DNA of 64,000 bases from Sphingomonadaceae bacterium (lineage in GTDB: Bacteria; Pseudomonadota; Alphaproteobacteria; Sphingomonadales; Sphingomonadaceae), in assembly GCA_009926135.1 (NCBI GenBank), contig RFPL01000001.1:124001-188000 (forward strand), in the 5' to 3' direction. The translations under genes were made by a program, and so were the position numbers. Of this stretch, positions 17,119 through 24,897 are shown in pieces (the stretch's first letter is position 1; each line of letters begins with the position of its first letter). The notes under the pieces were generated by a model. It made no database searches. It saw only the letters and a program-made list of their open reading frames with translations, and had not been told where the DNA came from.

Positions 17119-18276
17119 TCAGCCGGCCAGCGCGGGACTGCGCGGCGCGGCGGAAACAGCGGCGGGCTCACGCCGCTCAAAGGGAATTTCGATCAATACG
17201 GCAAAGCCACCTTCGTGGGGTTCCATGGTTTCGAAGCGATGCATTTCGCCGTAGGCCTGAGCCAGCCGGTCGCGAATGTTGGCTAAGCCCACTCCGGTTG
17301 AAACTTGTTCCCCGCCGTCGAACGTCACACCCGCAAACCTGTTGTCTTGTCCGGTGTTTTGCAATCCCGGACCGGTGTCCGAGACGATGATGCGAAGGTT
17401 CGGTCCGACGAGTTGCGCCGTGATGACGATCTCGGCCCCCGCCTCTTGCGGACTGACCGCATATTTGATCGCATTCTCTACCAGCGGCTGGAGCAGCAGC
17501 GAAGGCAGCAGGGCCACTTCGGCTGCCGGGTCGATCTTGAAGCTGGTGCGCAGCCGCTCCTCGAACCGCATCCGCTCGATCTCGAGGTAAAGCTTCAGGG
17601 TCTCGATTTCCTGCGCCACGGTGACGCGGCCGGTCGGCTCGTTGACCAGGGTATAGCGCAGGAACGAAGACAGCCGGCTGAGCATGGCATTGGCCGGTTC
17701 GGTCTGCTTCAGCAGCACCAGCGTCGAGATCGAGTTCAGCGTGTTGAACAGAAAGTGCGGGTTCAACTGGTAACGCAACATCGCCAGCTGGGCCTGGGTC
17801 GCCTGGTTTTCCAGCCGGATCAGCTGGTCATTCTGCTCCTCGATCTGGAGGAAGAAGTTGATCGCGTAATAGAGCGCCGACCAGGCCCCGAGCAGGGTCA
17901 GGCCGATATAGAACAGCCCGATGAAACGCTGTGCCACCCCGGCGGCACCATCGGCATAGTACAGCGCCGTTACCCAGGCATCGACGAAGACATACAGGCC
18001 GACTGCGATCGGCAGGACCAATGCGGTCACTCCCCAGGTCACGAGCGGCCGCCGGTTGATCAGCTGGCGATAGATCACCGAAAGAATCAGGGTGATCGAA
18101 AAGCCGGTGACGGTGGAAATCAGCACCAGGATCAGGAAGCTCAGCTCCAGCCCATTGGCGATGCCCGACATGGCGCGCAGCAGCATGGCCCCGCCCCAGC
18201 CGCCTGCTTGCAGGCGCCAGAAAGCCCGGTTCTTGTTGGCGAAAAAGGGGGTCGGACGGAAGGGCAGCACGGCCAT
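17119..18276 (-). CDS. LytS/YehU-type sensor histidine kinase
   Basis: A 385-residue inner-membrane kinase. Residues about 25-142 hold four or so hydrophobic segments with no large periplasmic loop, pointing to sensing within or near the membrane. A short coiled coil (QIEEQNDQLIRLENQATQAQ) leads to the His_kinase domain RYQLNPHFLFNTLNSISTL, with phospho-acceptor His174. The ATPase domain has LLLQPLVENAIKYA (N box), SDTGPGL (G1) and GVGLANIRDRL (G2). It is the first gene of the operon that runs through the LytTR regulator to nadC and RNase T2. Confidence 0.93.
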   Translation of the reverse strand: MAVLPFRPTPFFANKNRAFWRLQAGGWGGAMLLRAMSGIANGLELSFLILVLISTVTGFSITLILSVIYRQLINRRPLVTWGVTALVLPIAVGLYVFVDAWVTALYYADGAAGVAQRFIGLFYIGLTLLGAWSALYYAINFFLQIEEQNDQLIRLENQATQAQLAMLRYQLNPHFLFNTLNSISTLVLLKQTEPANAMLSRLSSFLRYTLVNEPTGRVTVAQEIETLKLYLEIERMRFEERLRTSFKIDPAAEVALLPSLLLQPLVENAIKYAVSPQEAGAEIVITAQLVGPNLRIIVSDTGPGLQNTGQDNRFAGVTFDGGEQVSTGVGLANIRDRLAQAYGEMHRFETMEPHEGGFAVLIEIPFERREPAAVSAAPRSPALAG

Positions 18277-18370
18277 GCGGCGAAGCGTAGCAGAAAACGC
18301 TGCTGCCTCGCGAATGTTTTGCGCGCGCGGCCGGATTGGATTAGCTTTGCCGCCAGACGGGAGAGCAAAG

Positions 18371-18976
18371 ATGGCCGATATCGACAGCCCTATTCACGGC
18401 AGCCATGAACGCGCGAAGTTCCGCGCGATGACCGAAGGAACCCAGGAAGACTGGTCGCTGATTTCCAGCGAGTACATGGCCTTCGCGCGCGATCTGCCGG
18501 ATCGCGTGCTGGCCCACCTGCGGCTGCTCGACGGCGATTTCGGCGGGTTCCCGATCGATCGGATGCAGCATTCGCTTCAGACTGCCACTCGTGCACACCG
18601 CGACGGGCGCGATGAGGCCTATGTGGTGATGGCCCTGCTGCACGATATCGGGGACACGCTGGGCACCTACAATCACCCGGAAGTCGCCGCCTCGATCATC
18701 AAGCCGTTCGTTTCCGATGAGGTGCACTGGATCTGCCAGAACCATGGCGCGTTCCAGGGCCATTATTACTTCCACTACGTCGGCATGGACCGCAACGTGC
18801 GCGAACGTTTCCGCGATAACCCGCACTTCGATGCCTGTGCCGAATTCTGCGAGAAGTACGATCAGGCGGCCTTCGATCCGGACTATGCCAGCGAACCGCT
18901 TGAATTCTTCGAACCGATGCTGCGCCGGGTCATGGCCCGGCCGATCAACTCGATGTACGCCAAGATGGCCGAATAG
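18371..18976 (+). CDS. HD-domain protein (MIOX/PhnZ-like)
   Basis: A 201-residue cytosolic protein; ATG 18371 follows GGGAGAGCAAAG. The HD signature is His67 (RMQHSLQTATRAHRDG), His91-Asp92 (ALLHDIGD), then His102 (YNHPEVAA) and His125 (CQNHGAFQG). This ligand pattern resembles the mixed-valence di-iron HD oxygenases (MIOX, PhnZ) more than plain phosphohydrolases, but I cannot tell oxidase from hydrolase by eye. No phosphonate genes are nearby. It is divergent from the histidine kinase gene and converges on the dsbA-like gene. Confidence 0.82.
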   Translation: MADIDSPIHGSHERAKFRAMTEGTQEDWSLISSEYMAFARDLPDRVLAHLRLLDGDFGGFPIDRMQHSLQTATRAHRDGRDEAYVVMALLHDIGDTLGTYNHPEVAASIIKPFVSDEVHWICQNHGAFQGHYYFHYVGMDRNVRERFRDNPHFDACAEFCEKYDQAAFDPDYASEPLEFFEPMLRRVMARPINSMYAKMAE

Positions 18977-18979
18977 GGC

Positions 18980-19732
18980 CTAGCCCTTCGGCCCGGCCTT
19001 GGCCGCGTTGATCGCGTCCTGCAGGACTTTCTGGCCGACCGCACCGGCCATCAGCTGCTCGCCGATCACCCAGCTGGGGGTGCCATCGATCCGGAGCTGG
19101 CGGGCGAAGTCAAGGTTGCGCTTGATCTCGGCCTCGACCCGGGGTTCGGTAATGACCTTGCGGGCGCGATCCAGGTCCAGTCCGGCGCGGGTGGCGGCAG
19201 CCTCGATGGTGTCGGCGGCGGGGCGGCCCGCCGCGAACATCGCTTTGTGGAAGGCTTCGAACTTGCCCTGTTCGGCGGCGGCAAGCGACCAGCGGGCGGC
19301 GTCCGCGCTGGCGGGAGAGAGGATCGGCAGCTCGCGGATCACGACCTTGAGCTCGGGATTGGCGGCAATCAGGGCCTCAACCTCGGGTACCGAGGCGCGG
19401 CAATAGCCGCAGGCATAATCGGTGAACTCGACCAGCGTGATCGCGCCTTCAGGATTGCCCAGCACCGCGCCGGGGTAAGGCGCATTCAGCGCACCACCGG
19501 CGCTGGCGACCTGCTTGCCGTTCTCGCGTGCCTGCAGCCGCTCCATTGCCTGGGGCAGGATTTCCGGATTTTCGAGGATGTAGTTACGCACCACTTCCTC
19601 GATCGCTGCCTTGTCGGTCGGGCCGCTCTGGCGCGAGCCGAGCAGCCACCCGCCCAGACCGCCGATCACGGCAACAATGATCAGGGCGAAGATTACCCAA
19701 GGAGCGCGGGGGTTTGATGCGGTTTCGGCCAT
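18980..19732 (-). CDS. DsbA-family thiol oxidoreductase, membrane anchored
   Basis: A 250-residue protein with an N-terminal anchor (WVIFALIIVAVIGGLGGWLLG, about 12-32) and a periplasmic thioredoxin-like DsbA domain. The redox motif is Cys108-Gly-Tyr-Cys111 (FTDYACGYCRA), and the cis-proline loop is IDGTPSWVIG. A Scs/Bdb-type N-terminal helical stretch (AIEEVVRNYILENPEILPQAMERL) precedes the fold. It is the last gene of an operon with a BepA-like protease and an alpha/beta hydrolase, 9 bp behind the protease stop, which suggests a joint role in folding or proofreading disulfide-containing envelope proteins. Confidence 0.9.
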   Translation of the reverse strand: MAETASNPRAPWVIFALIIVAVIGGLGGWLLGSRQSGPTDKAAIEEVVRNYILENPEILPQAMERLQARENGKQVASAGGALNAPYPGAVLGNPEGAITLVEFTDYACGYCRASVPEVEALIAANPELKVVIRELPILSPASADAARWSLAAAEQGKFEAFHKAMFAAGRPAADTIEAAATRAGLDLDRARKVITEPRVEAEIKRNLDFARQLRIDGTPSWVIGEQLMAGAVGQKVLQDAINAAKAGPKG

Positions 19733-19741
19733 GCCGGTGAC

Positions 19742-21094
19742 CTAACGGCGTTTGCTGGTCCGTTCAATCGCCGCGCGCGCCTGCATCGCAATATCCTGCG
19801 CGCGGAGCCAGTCAGGCGATCCCTTGGGGAGCTGGGCCTCTGCCGCCTCGGCGCTGCGCAGCGCCTGGGGCATCTGCCCGTTCATCACCTGCTGTTCCGC
19901 GCTGGCAAGATGGGCCCGGGCCATGTCGCCATTCGCGGCATAGACCACGCCGAGCTGGTACCAGGCAAAGGGGTTCTCACGGTCGCGCGCCACGGCGTTC
20001 TTGAGCACCTGCTGGGCCTCTGCGAGGTTTTGTGAATTCTCTGTCGCCACCAGAGCGTGGCCGAAGATGGTCGCGATCAGTGGCTGGTTGCCGGACAGTT
20101 CGGTCGCGCGGCGCAGGGCATCAAGCGCTTCGGCCGGTTTGCCGGTTTCGAGCAGGATCTGGCCCTTCAGCTCAAGAAAATAGGGATCGTTGGGCGATTT
20201 GGCGAGCAGGGCGTCGGCCTCGGCCAGGGCTTTTTCGGGGTAGGCCTGCCGGTGGAAGGCATAGGCGCGGGCATAGCGCGCGGGCACGTCGGTCATTGTG
20301 GCCGGATAGGTCCGCATGACCTGCTCCGGGTCGCCCAGATAGCCGAACAGCTTGGCCCTGGCGCGCTGGAAGCGGGCCTCAAGCTTGGGGTCAAGCGGGG
20401 CGTTGTAAGCCGGATCGCGCTCGTAAGTGTCCTGCAGGGTGGCGATGCGATCGCCCGTCATCGGGTGAGTGCGGTAGAACTCGTTATCGGGTGTGCGGGT
20501 GTAGCCATAGCGAAACTCCATGTTCTGAAGCTTCTTGAAGAACTCCACCGAACCGCGCCCGGTGATCCCTGCTTTGGAGAGATACTGTGCGCCAGCGGCG
20601 TCGGCCGACGATTCCTGGCCGCGGCTGAAGGCGAGGTACTTGCCCAGCGCAGCCTGCTGCCCGGCCATGATCACGCCCATGGCCGCATCGCCCGCGCCCG
20701 CGGCCGCTGCCGCAACGCCCAGCAGGAGTGAGAGGATGCTGATATTGCCCGCTGCCTTGCTGCCGCCATCGCTGATCACGTGACCGCCGGTGATGTGGCC
20801 CAGTTCGTGCGCGATCACGCCCTGAACCTCGTTGGCGGAACTGGCCGCGTTGAGCAGCCCGGAATGGAGATAGACCACTTGCCCGCCCGCAACGAAGGCG
20901 TTGAGTGAGGGATCGTTGATCACCACCACATCGACGTTGTTCGGGTTAAGCCCGGCTGCCGCGATCAGGGGTGAAGCCATGTCATGCAGCAGCGCTTCGG
21001 TTTCCGCATCGCGCAGGATCGATTGCGCCGCTGCCGGCTGGATCGTCAGTGCCAGCGCGGCGATCAGGGCGAGCAGGCGGGAAAGGATGCGCAT
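19742..21094 (-). CDS. M48 metalloprotease with TPR (BepA-like)
   Basis: A 450-residue exported protease. The signal peptide ends near PAAAQS. The M48 zinc site is HELGH at residues 96-100 (GVIAHELGHITGGH), with the third ligand Glu in the SRGQESSADAAGAQYL segment. The C-terminal half (about 250-440) consists of TPR repeats (YPEKALAEADALLAKSPND; KPAEALDALRRATELSGNQ; LAEAQQVLKNAVARDREN). This matches BepA/YfgC, which supports or degrades outer-membrane proteins such as LptD during disulfide maturation. The operon with a DsbA-like protein fits that role. Confidence 0.92.
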   Translation of the reverse strand: MRILSRLLALIAALALTIQPAAAQSILRDAETEALLHDMASPLIAAAGLNPNNVDVVVINDPSLNAFVAGGQVVYLHSGLLNAASSANEVQGVIAHELGHITGGHVISDGGSKAAGNISILSLLLGVAAAAAGAGDAAMGVIMAGQQAALGKYLAFSRGQESSADAAGAQYLSKAGITGRGSVEFFKKLQNMEFRYGYTRTPDNEFYRTHPMTGDRIATLQDTYERDPAYNAPLDPKLEARFQRARAKLFGYLGDPEQVMRTYPATMTDVPARYARAYAFHRQAYPEKALAEADALLAKSPNDPYFLELKGQILLETGKPAEALDALRRATELSGNQPLIATIFGHALVATENSQNLAEAQQVLKNAVARDRENPFAWYQLGVVYAANGDMARAHLASAEQQVMNGQMPQALRSAEAAEAQLPKGSPDWLRAQDIAMQARAAIERTSKRR

Positions 21095-21104
21095 GGCGTC
21101 GATG

Positions 21105-22055
21105 TTAGTCCGCCGGTGCCTGAACCGGCGCTGAAGCCTGGTGCAGACTGGCCAGGAAGGCGAGTATCGGGGCGCTCACGCTGGCATCGCGGGCAAAGGG
21201 CTGGGCCAGCTTCAGCACCGGTCCGGCATGGTCGATGCCAGGCAGGATCACCAGCTCGGCGCGAGCGCCTTTTTCGGTCAGTGTCCTGGCCAGCACTTTG
21301 CTGTTCCGGGGCTTTACCGTGGTATCGGCATCACCGGTCAGCAGCAGCATCGGCGGAGCATCCCCGCGCGCGAAGGTGATCGGCTGGGTAAGCCGGGGAT
21401 CCTTCACATGGCCAAAGGCGTTGCGCGCCGAATCGGAGGTGAAGGGGTGGAAATCATAAGGCCCGGACAGGCCGATGACGCCCTTGACGAAGCCTTCGGG
21501 CAGGCCCTGTTGCGCCAGCCACCGCCGCTCTAGCCCCAGCATGGCCACGGTATGCGCGCCAGCTGAATGGCCCATCAGCACGACCTGCGCCGGATCGCCG
21601 CCAAAGCGGGCCACGTTGGCTGCGGTCCAGGCCACGGCCGCCGCGCCATCTTCCAGCATGTGCGGATAGACGCCGTCCGGCCCCAGCCGGTAGCCTGGCA
21701 GAACCACGACATAGCCAGCCCGGGCAAAGGTGCGGCCGATGAAGTGATAGTCCTCCGGCCGGCCTGAATTCCACCCGCCGCCGTGAATGAAGACCAGGAC
21801 CGGATGCGGTCCGGGCGTATCGGGGGCAATCACGTCAAGCCGCTGCGCGGGAAGCGGGCCATACCAGGTACCGCTGGCGACGAGCCTGGTTCCATTCGCT
21901 CCGCCGATTGTGCGATCGGCCAGGTCAAGCACACCGACCGCTCCGGTGGCGTGAGCATAGCGCCAGCCAGCCAGCAGGGATGCAGCCAGCACAAGCAGGA
22001 CGGTGACGGTCCAGCCGATCCAGCCCATGCGCTTCATTCTCCAGACGATCGCCAT
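21105..22055 (-). CDS. Alpha/beta hydrolase (BD-FAE/hormone-sensitive-lipase type)
   Basis: A 316-residue hydrolase with an N-terminal membrane anchor (WIGWTVTVLLVLAASLLAGW). The oxyanion motif is VFIHGGGWNSG, the nucleophile elbow GHSAGAH, and the acid and base are probably Asp in TGDADTTVKP and His in LPGIDHAGP. The substrate is probably a small ester. Three in-frame ATGs (22055, 22037, 22028) are possible starts; 22028 has the best-spaced GGAG. It is first in the operon with the BepA-like and DsbA-like genes (10 bp gap). Confidence 0.88.
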   Translation of the reverse strand: MAIVWRMKRMGWIGWTVTVLLVLAASLLAGWRYAHATGAVGVLDLADRTIGGANGTRLVASGTWYGPLPAQRLDVIAPDTPGPHPVLVFIHGGGWNSGRPEDYHFIGRTFARAGYVVVLPGYRLGPDGVYPHMLEDGAAAVAWTAANVARFGGDPAQVVLMGHSAGAHTVAMLGLERRWLAQQGLPEGFVKGVIGLSGPYDFHPFTSDSARNAFGHVKDPRLTQPITFARGDAPPMLLLTGDADTTVKPRNSKVLARTLTEKGARAELVILPGIDHAGPVLKLAQPFARDASVSAPILAFLASLHQASAPVQAPAD

Positions 22056-22073
22056 GGCGGGGGTCTAGCGGGC

Positions 22074-22110
22074 AAAAGCGAAGGGCGCCATGCCTTCTGG
22101 CACGGCGCCC
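22074..22110 (-). terminator. Rho-independent terminator of the PAS-domain gene
   Basis: On the minus strand GGGCGCCGTGCC pairs with GGCATGGCGCCC around AGAA (12 bp with one G-T wobble), followed by TTCGCTTTT. It lies 25 bp after the stop of the PAS-domain gene and before the hydrolase start. Confidence 0.82.
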
Positions 22111-22134
22111 CACTCGCTGTCAGGTTGTGGCGGG

Positions 22135-23580
22135 TTAGCCGAGCAGTTTGCGTGCGGCGCGCTCCAGCAGGGGCACATCGTCGCCGACTTCGCCCAGCAG
22201 GACCACTTCGCCGGTTGGCAGGCGGCGGACCACTAGCAGGGTGAACTCGCTGCCTTCGGCCGACACCGCATCGAGCGGGAAGGCTTCGAGCTTGCGCAGC
22301 TTGCGGGCCAGCGCCTCGCGCGGGGTATCGCGGACCGCTTCATCGACGCCGGCTTCGGCGCGCTTGGTGCGGCGTTCTTCGTTGACGATGCCCTTGAGGC
22401 CGCCCGGCGCGCTGGCCAGGTATTGGCCGAGCGAACCGCGGGCGATGCCGACGCGGTGGGCGTGGCTCAGCGCGGTGGCATATTCGGTCAGGCGGGTCTT
22501 GTCGTAGTCCGCGCCGAAGACCAGCTTGACGACCGGGGTCATCGGGGCGCGGTCCTGCACGGTCAGGCCATAATCGGCGACCAGTTCGCCAAACTCGTCC
22601 GGCGCTTCGATCGCAGCCAGCGAAAAGTCGTAAGCCCGGCCGATTGCGGCATAGAGTGCGCTGCGGGTCCGGTCTTCCGATCCGCGCGCCGCTTCAGCCA
22701 GTTCGCGGGCCGAGGCCAGCCAGTCAGCCAGCCCCATGTCGGCCGGCAGCTCGGCCGGTTCGGCATTATAAATCGCGGGCAGTTCAATCGCTGCATCCGC
22801 TTCGAGCGAGAGTTCGCCGAACTGCGGGGCCGGGAAGGCCAGTCCGTCGGCGTCCTCGGTCTGGAAGGCGGCAAGGTCGAGCACGTTGTCGTCCTCGGCA
22901 GTATCGGCAAAGGCGTGGCCCACATCAGCCGGACCATCGGCCCAGTCGGTCAGCTCATCATGGCGAACTTCGTGCGGGGCTTCATCCAGAGCCTGGTCGA
23001 TTTCCAGCAGCAGCGCATCGGTCGTGCGCTGGTCGGCCAGTTCCTTCCAGTTGATTACACCATAAATGAAATCGATGGTGTCGTCGTCGCTGGAGAAGGG
23101 CAGCAGGATGCCGCGATAGAGAATCGTCGATTCGCGCTGGTTGACGAATTCCGCCTCGAACCCGATCGGTGCCTGGTTGGCCAGGATCTGCATGTAGTGA
23201 TCGGTGATGCGGCTGAGCAACGAACGGCTCGGCACGTCGTCGAGCGAATGGATCTCTCCATCGGTGCCGCATTCGGTGGCCAGGGCCGCGCCCAGATAGC
23301 GGATCGACGGATTGTCGATCCCGCCGGTGAAGTCCAGCAGCACGCTGTAAGGGCCGAAATCCGGGAGATTTCCCGGTTCCAGATCCTCGATCGAGGGAAA
23401 GGCGCGATCGCCCAGCAGGCTTGCCCAGTGATTATAGGCGCGCACCTGCATGCGGCGCTCGTCCTGGCCAACCGGATTTGGCGGCGGTTCGCTCACCACT
23501 TCCTCCTCGTGATTGTCGAGCTCTGGCCACTCATCGCCCGCGCTGGCGTGATCCGAAAAATTGCCCCGATACGTATCCAT
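22135..23580 (-). CDS. PAS-domain protein of unknown function
   Basis: A 481-residue soluble protein. An acidic N-terminus (about 1-40) is followed by a PAS-like region at about 45-190 (QVRAYNHWASLLGDRAFP, FGPYSVLLDFTGG, IRYLGAALATEC, SLLSRITDHYMQILANQAPIGFEAEFVNQ, YRGILLPFSSDDDTIDFIYGVINW), as in the sphingomonad and rhizobial PAS_5-type proteins. The middle is acidic, and the C-terminal half is helical with no kinase, GGDEF or EAL motif visible. It is monocistronic, with its own terminator and an upstream inverted repeat. It may sense a signal or act as an adaptor. Confidence 0.75.
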   Translation of the reverse strand: MDTYRGNFSDHASAGDEWPELDNHEEEVVSEPPPNPVGQDERRMQVRAYNHWASLLGDRAFPSIEDLEPGNLPDFGPYSVLLDFTGGIDNPSIRYLGAALATECGTDGEIHSLDDVPSRSLLSRITDHYMQILANQAPIGFEAEFVNQRESTILYRGILLPFSSDDDTIDFIYGVINWKELADQRTTDALLLEIDQALDEAPHEVRHDELTDWADGPADVGHAFADTAEDDNVLDLAAFQTEDADGLAFPAPQFGELSLEADAAIELPAIYNAEPAELPADMGLADWLASARELAEAARGSEDRTRSALYAAIGRAYDFSLAAIEAPDEFGELVADYGLTVQDRAPMTPVVKLVFGADYDKTRLTEYATALSHAHRVGIARGSLGQYLASAPGGLKGIVNEERRTKRAEAGVDEAVRDTPREALARKLRKLEAFPLDAVSAEGSEFTLLVVRRLPTGEVVLLGEVGDDVPLLERAARKLLG

Positions 23581-23618
23581 GTGGCTACCCCACCTGTGTG
23601 CCTGTCAGGGGGTTTCTC

Positions 23619-23651
23619 GCGCAACATGGTAAATTAACCGTTAAGTTGCGC
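23619..23651. promoter_or_regulatory. Inverted repeat upstream of the PAS-domain gene
   Basis: GCGCAAC (23619-23625) and GTTGCGC (23645-23651) form perfect 7-bp arms around a 19-base AT-rich centre that contains TTAACCGTTAA. It lies 39-71 bases upstream of the PAS gene start. It looks like a regulator-binding site or a promoter element; the binding protein is unknown. Confidence 0.4.
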
Positions 23652-23712
23652 CAAGCTTGCTGACGTCGTGCCTGTAGGTGGCGTCAGGACACCAGCCAGG
23701 CGCGGGCCGCGC

Positions 23713-24195
23713 TCAGAAAAGGTAGCGCATCCGGGCCTTCTGCTCGATCGCCGGCCCCGCTACGTCGAAGGCGGCCTTGTCAAATTTGGGCGGCCCCATC
23801 CTTACCGGCGCGTCACGGGAAAATCCGTATCCTTCCTTCGGCATCATCAGCGCCATGTCCATCTTGCGGTTGGCGTTCTCGTCATGGATCATCGAGATCG
23901 CATAGCGGCCCGCTGGAACGCCCTCGAAAACGATCCGCACTGTGGCTCCGGCGGGAACGATCGCGTTCCTCGCGGCTGGATCCTTGCGGCAATCGGGGAA
24001 GCCCTTTGGCTCGGCGGTCAGGCAGGCGAGGACCTGGCCCTTGGCGTTGCGCAGGCCGGTCACCACCACGCTGACCTCGGTCAGCACCGGCGCTCCGGCG
24101 CCGAGCAGCGGCAGCGCCAGGGTCAGAGCGAGGAGAGGCCGCGATCGGTGCGGCACAGCCGGTCCCAGACGCGAAAATAGAGGCCGTAATTGCAT
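23713..24195 (-). CDS. DUF2141 domain protein, exported
   Basis: A 160-residue protein. A basic N-terminus and hydrophobic core (RSRPLLALTLALPLLGAGAP) form a signal peptide. The DUF2141 domain is clear: VVVTGLRNAKGQVLACL, VPAGRYAISMIHDENANRKMDMALMMPKEGYGFSRDAP. The family is small, periplasmic and uncharacterised. The start overlaps the 3' end of the sterol-desaturase-like gene by 73 bp, so a shorter start or strong coupling is possible; no better start was found. The pair probably belongs to one operon. Confidence 0.85.
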   Translation of the reverse strand: MQLRPLFSRLGPAVPHRSRPLLALTLALPLLGAGAPVLTEVSVVVTGLRNAKGQVLACLTAEPKGFPDCRKDPAARNAIVPAGATVRIVFEGVPAGRYAISMIHDENANRKMDMALMMPKEGYGFSRDAPVRMGPPKFDKAAFDVAGPAIEQKARMRYLF

Positions 24196-24860
24196 TGATA
24201 GTTCTCGTGATGCCGCTGATGGTGGCTCGCGGTTATCAGCCAGCCCCCTAAGCGCGAATGAACGAGGCGGGCGGGAAACAGCTCCCAGCCCATGTGATTG
24301 GTGATCCCCATCAGGGTCATGATGCCCAGCACCAGGCCCAGCAGTGCGACATGGATGGGCATGAAGAAGACCAGCGCCGGGATCACCACTGCGCCGGTCA
24401 CGGCCTCCCAGGGGTGAAAACTCATCGCCGTCCAGGCCGTAGGTGGCCGGCTGGCGTGATGGACTGCATGGGCCCGGAGGAACAGCCAGGGCCGGTGCAT
24501 CCAGCGGTGAGTCCAGTAGAACCAGGTGTCGTGGGCGAAGAGGTACAGCAGCACCGAGAGCGGGGGGTACCAGAGCGGGTAGTCGCCGAAATCAGTGTAG
24601 ATCCTGGTCCAACCACGCTGCTGCCAGCCCCACGCGACCACCCCGGCAGGAATGCCATAGATCGCTGCCGAGGCCAGCGACCAGCCGATCTCGCGACGGA
24701 TCTGCGGCGCCAGCCCCTGGTAAAGGCCGGGCCGCACGATCCCGGTGGCCCATGCGAAGGCCCCGCTGGTCACGAGATAGCGCAGCGCGACGATTATCGT
24801 CATCGCTCCTGCCGACCATGCGGCAGCTTGCCATCCCGAACCAGCCAGACCCTGCATCAT
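24123..24860 (-). CDS. Sterol desaturase/fatty-acid hydroxylase family enzyme
   Basis: A 245-residue integral membrane di-iron enzyme. Hydrophobic segments at about 15-35, 50-75, 85-110 and 155-180 surround the histidine boxes HDTWFYWTHRWMH, HAVHHAS and SHHQRHH, which ligate two irons. The C-terminus NYQCNYGLYFRVWDRLC is typical of the family. Members hydroxylate or desaturate sterols, fatty acids, sphingolipids or carotenoids. In a sphingomonad, sphingoid base, fatty acyl chain and carotenoid are all possible substrates. It overlaps the DUF2141 gene. Confidence 0.88.
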   Translation of the reverse strand: MMQGLAGSGWQAAAWSAGAMTIIVALRYLVTSGAFAWATGIVRPGLYQGLAPQIRREIGWSLASAAIYGIPAGVVAWGWQQRGWTRIYTDFGDYPLWYPPLSVLLYLFAHDTWFYWTHRWMHRPWLFLRAHAVHHASRPPTAWTAMSFHPWEAVTGAVVIPALVFFMPIHVALLGLVLGIMTLMGITNHMGWELFPARLVHSRLGGWLITASHHQRHHENYQCNYGLYFRVWDRLCRTDRGLSSL

Positions 24861-24897
24861 GGGGCCTTATGGCGCGCTGCGAATCGCAGCGCCAGCC

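Noticed and set aside
23629..23644. CtrA site (TTAA-N7-TTAA) upstream of the PAS gene
   Set aside because: The spacing between the two TTAA elements is three, not seven, bases.
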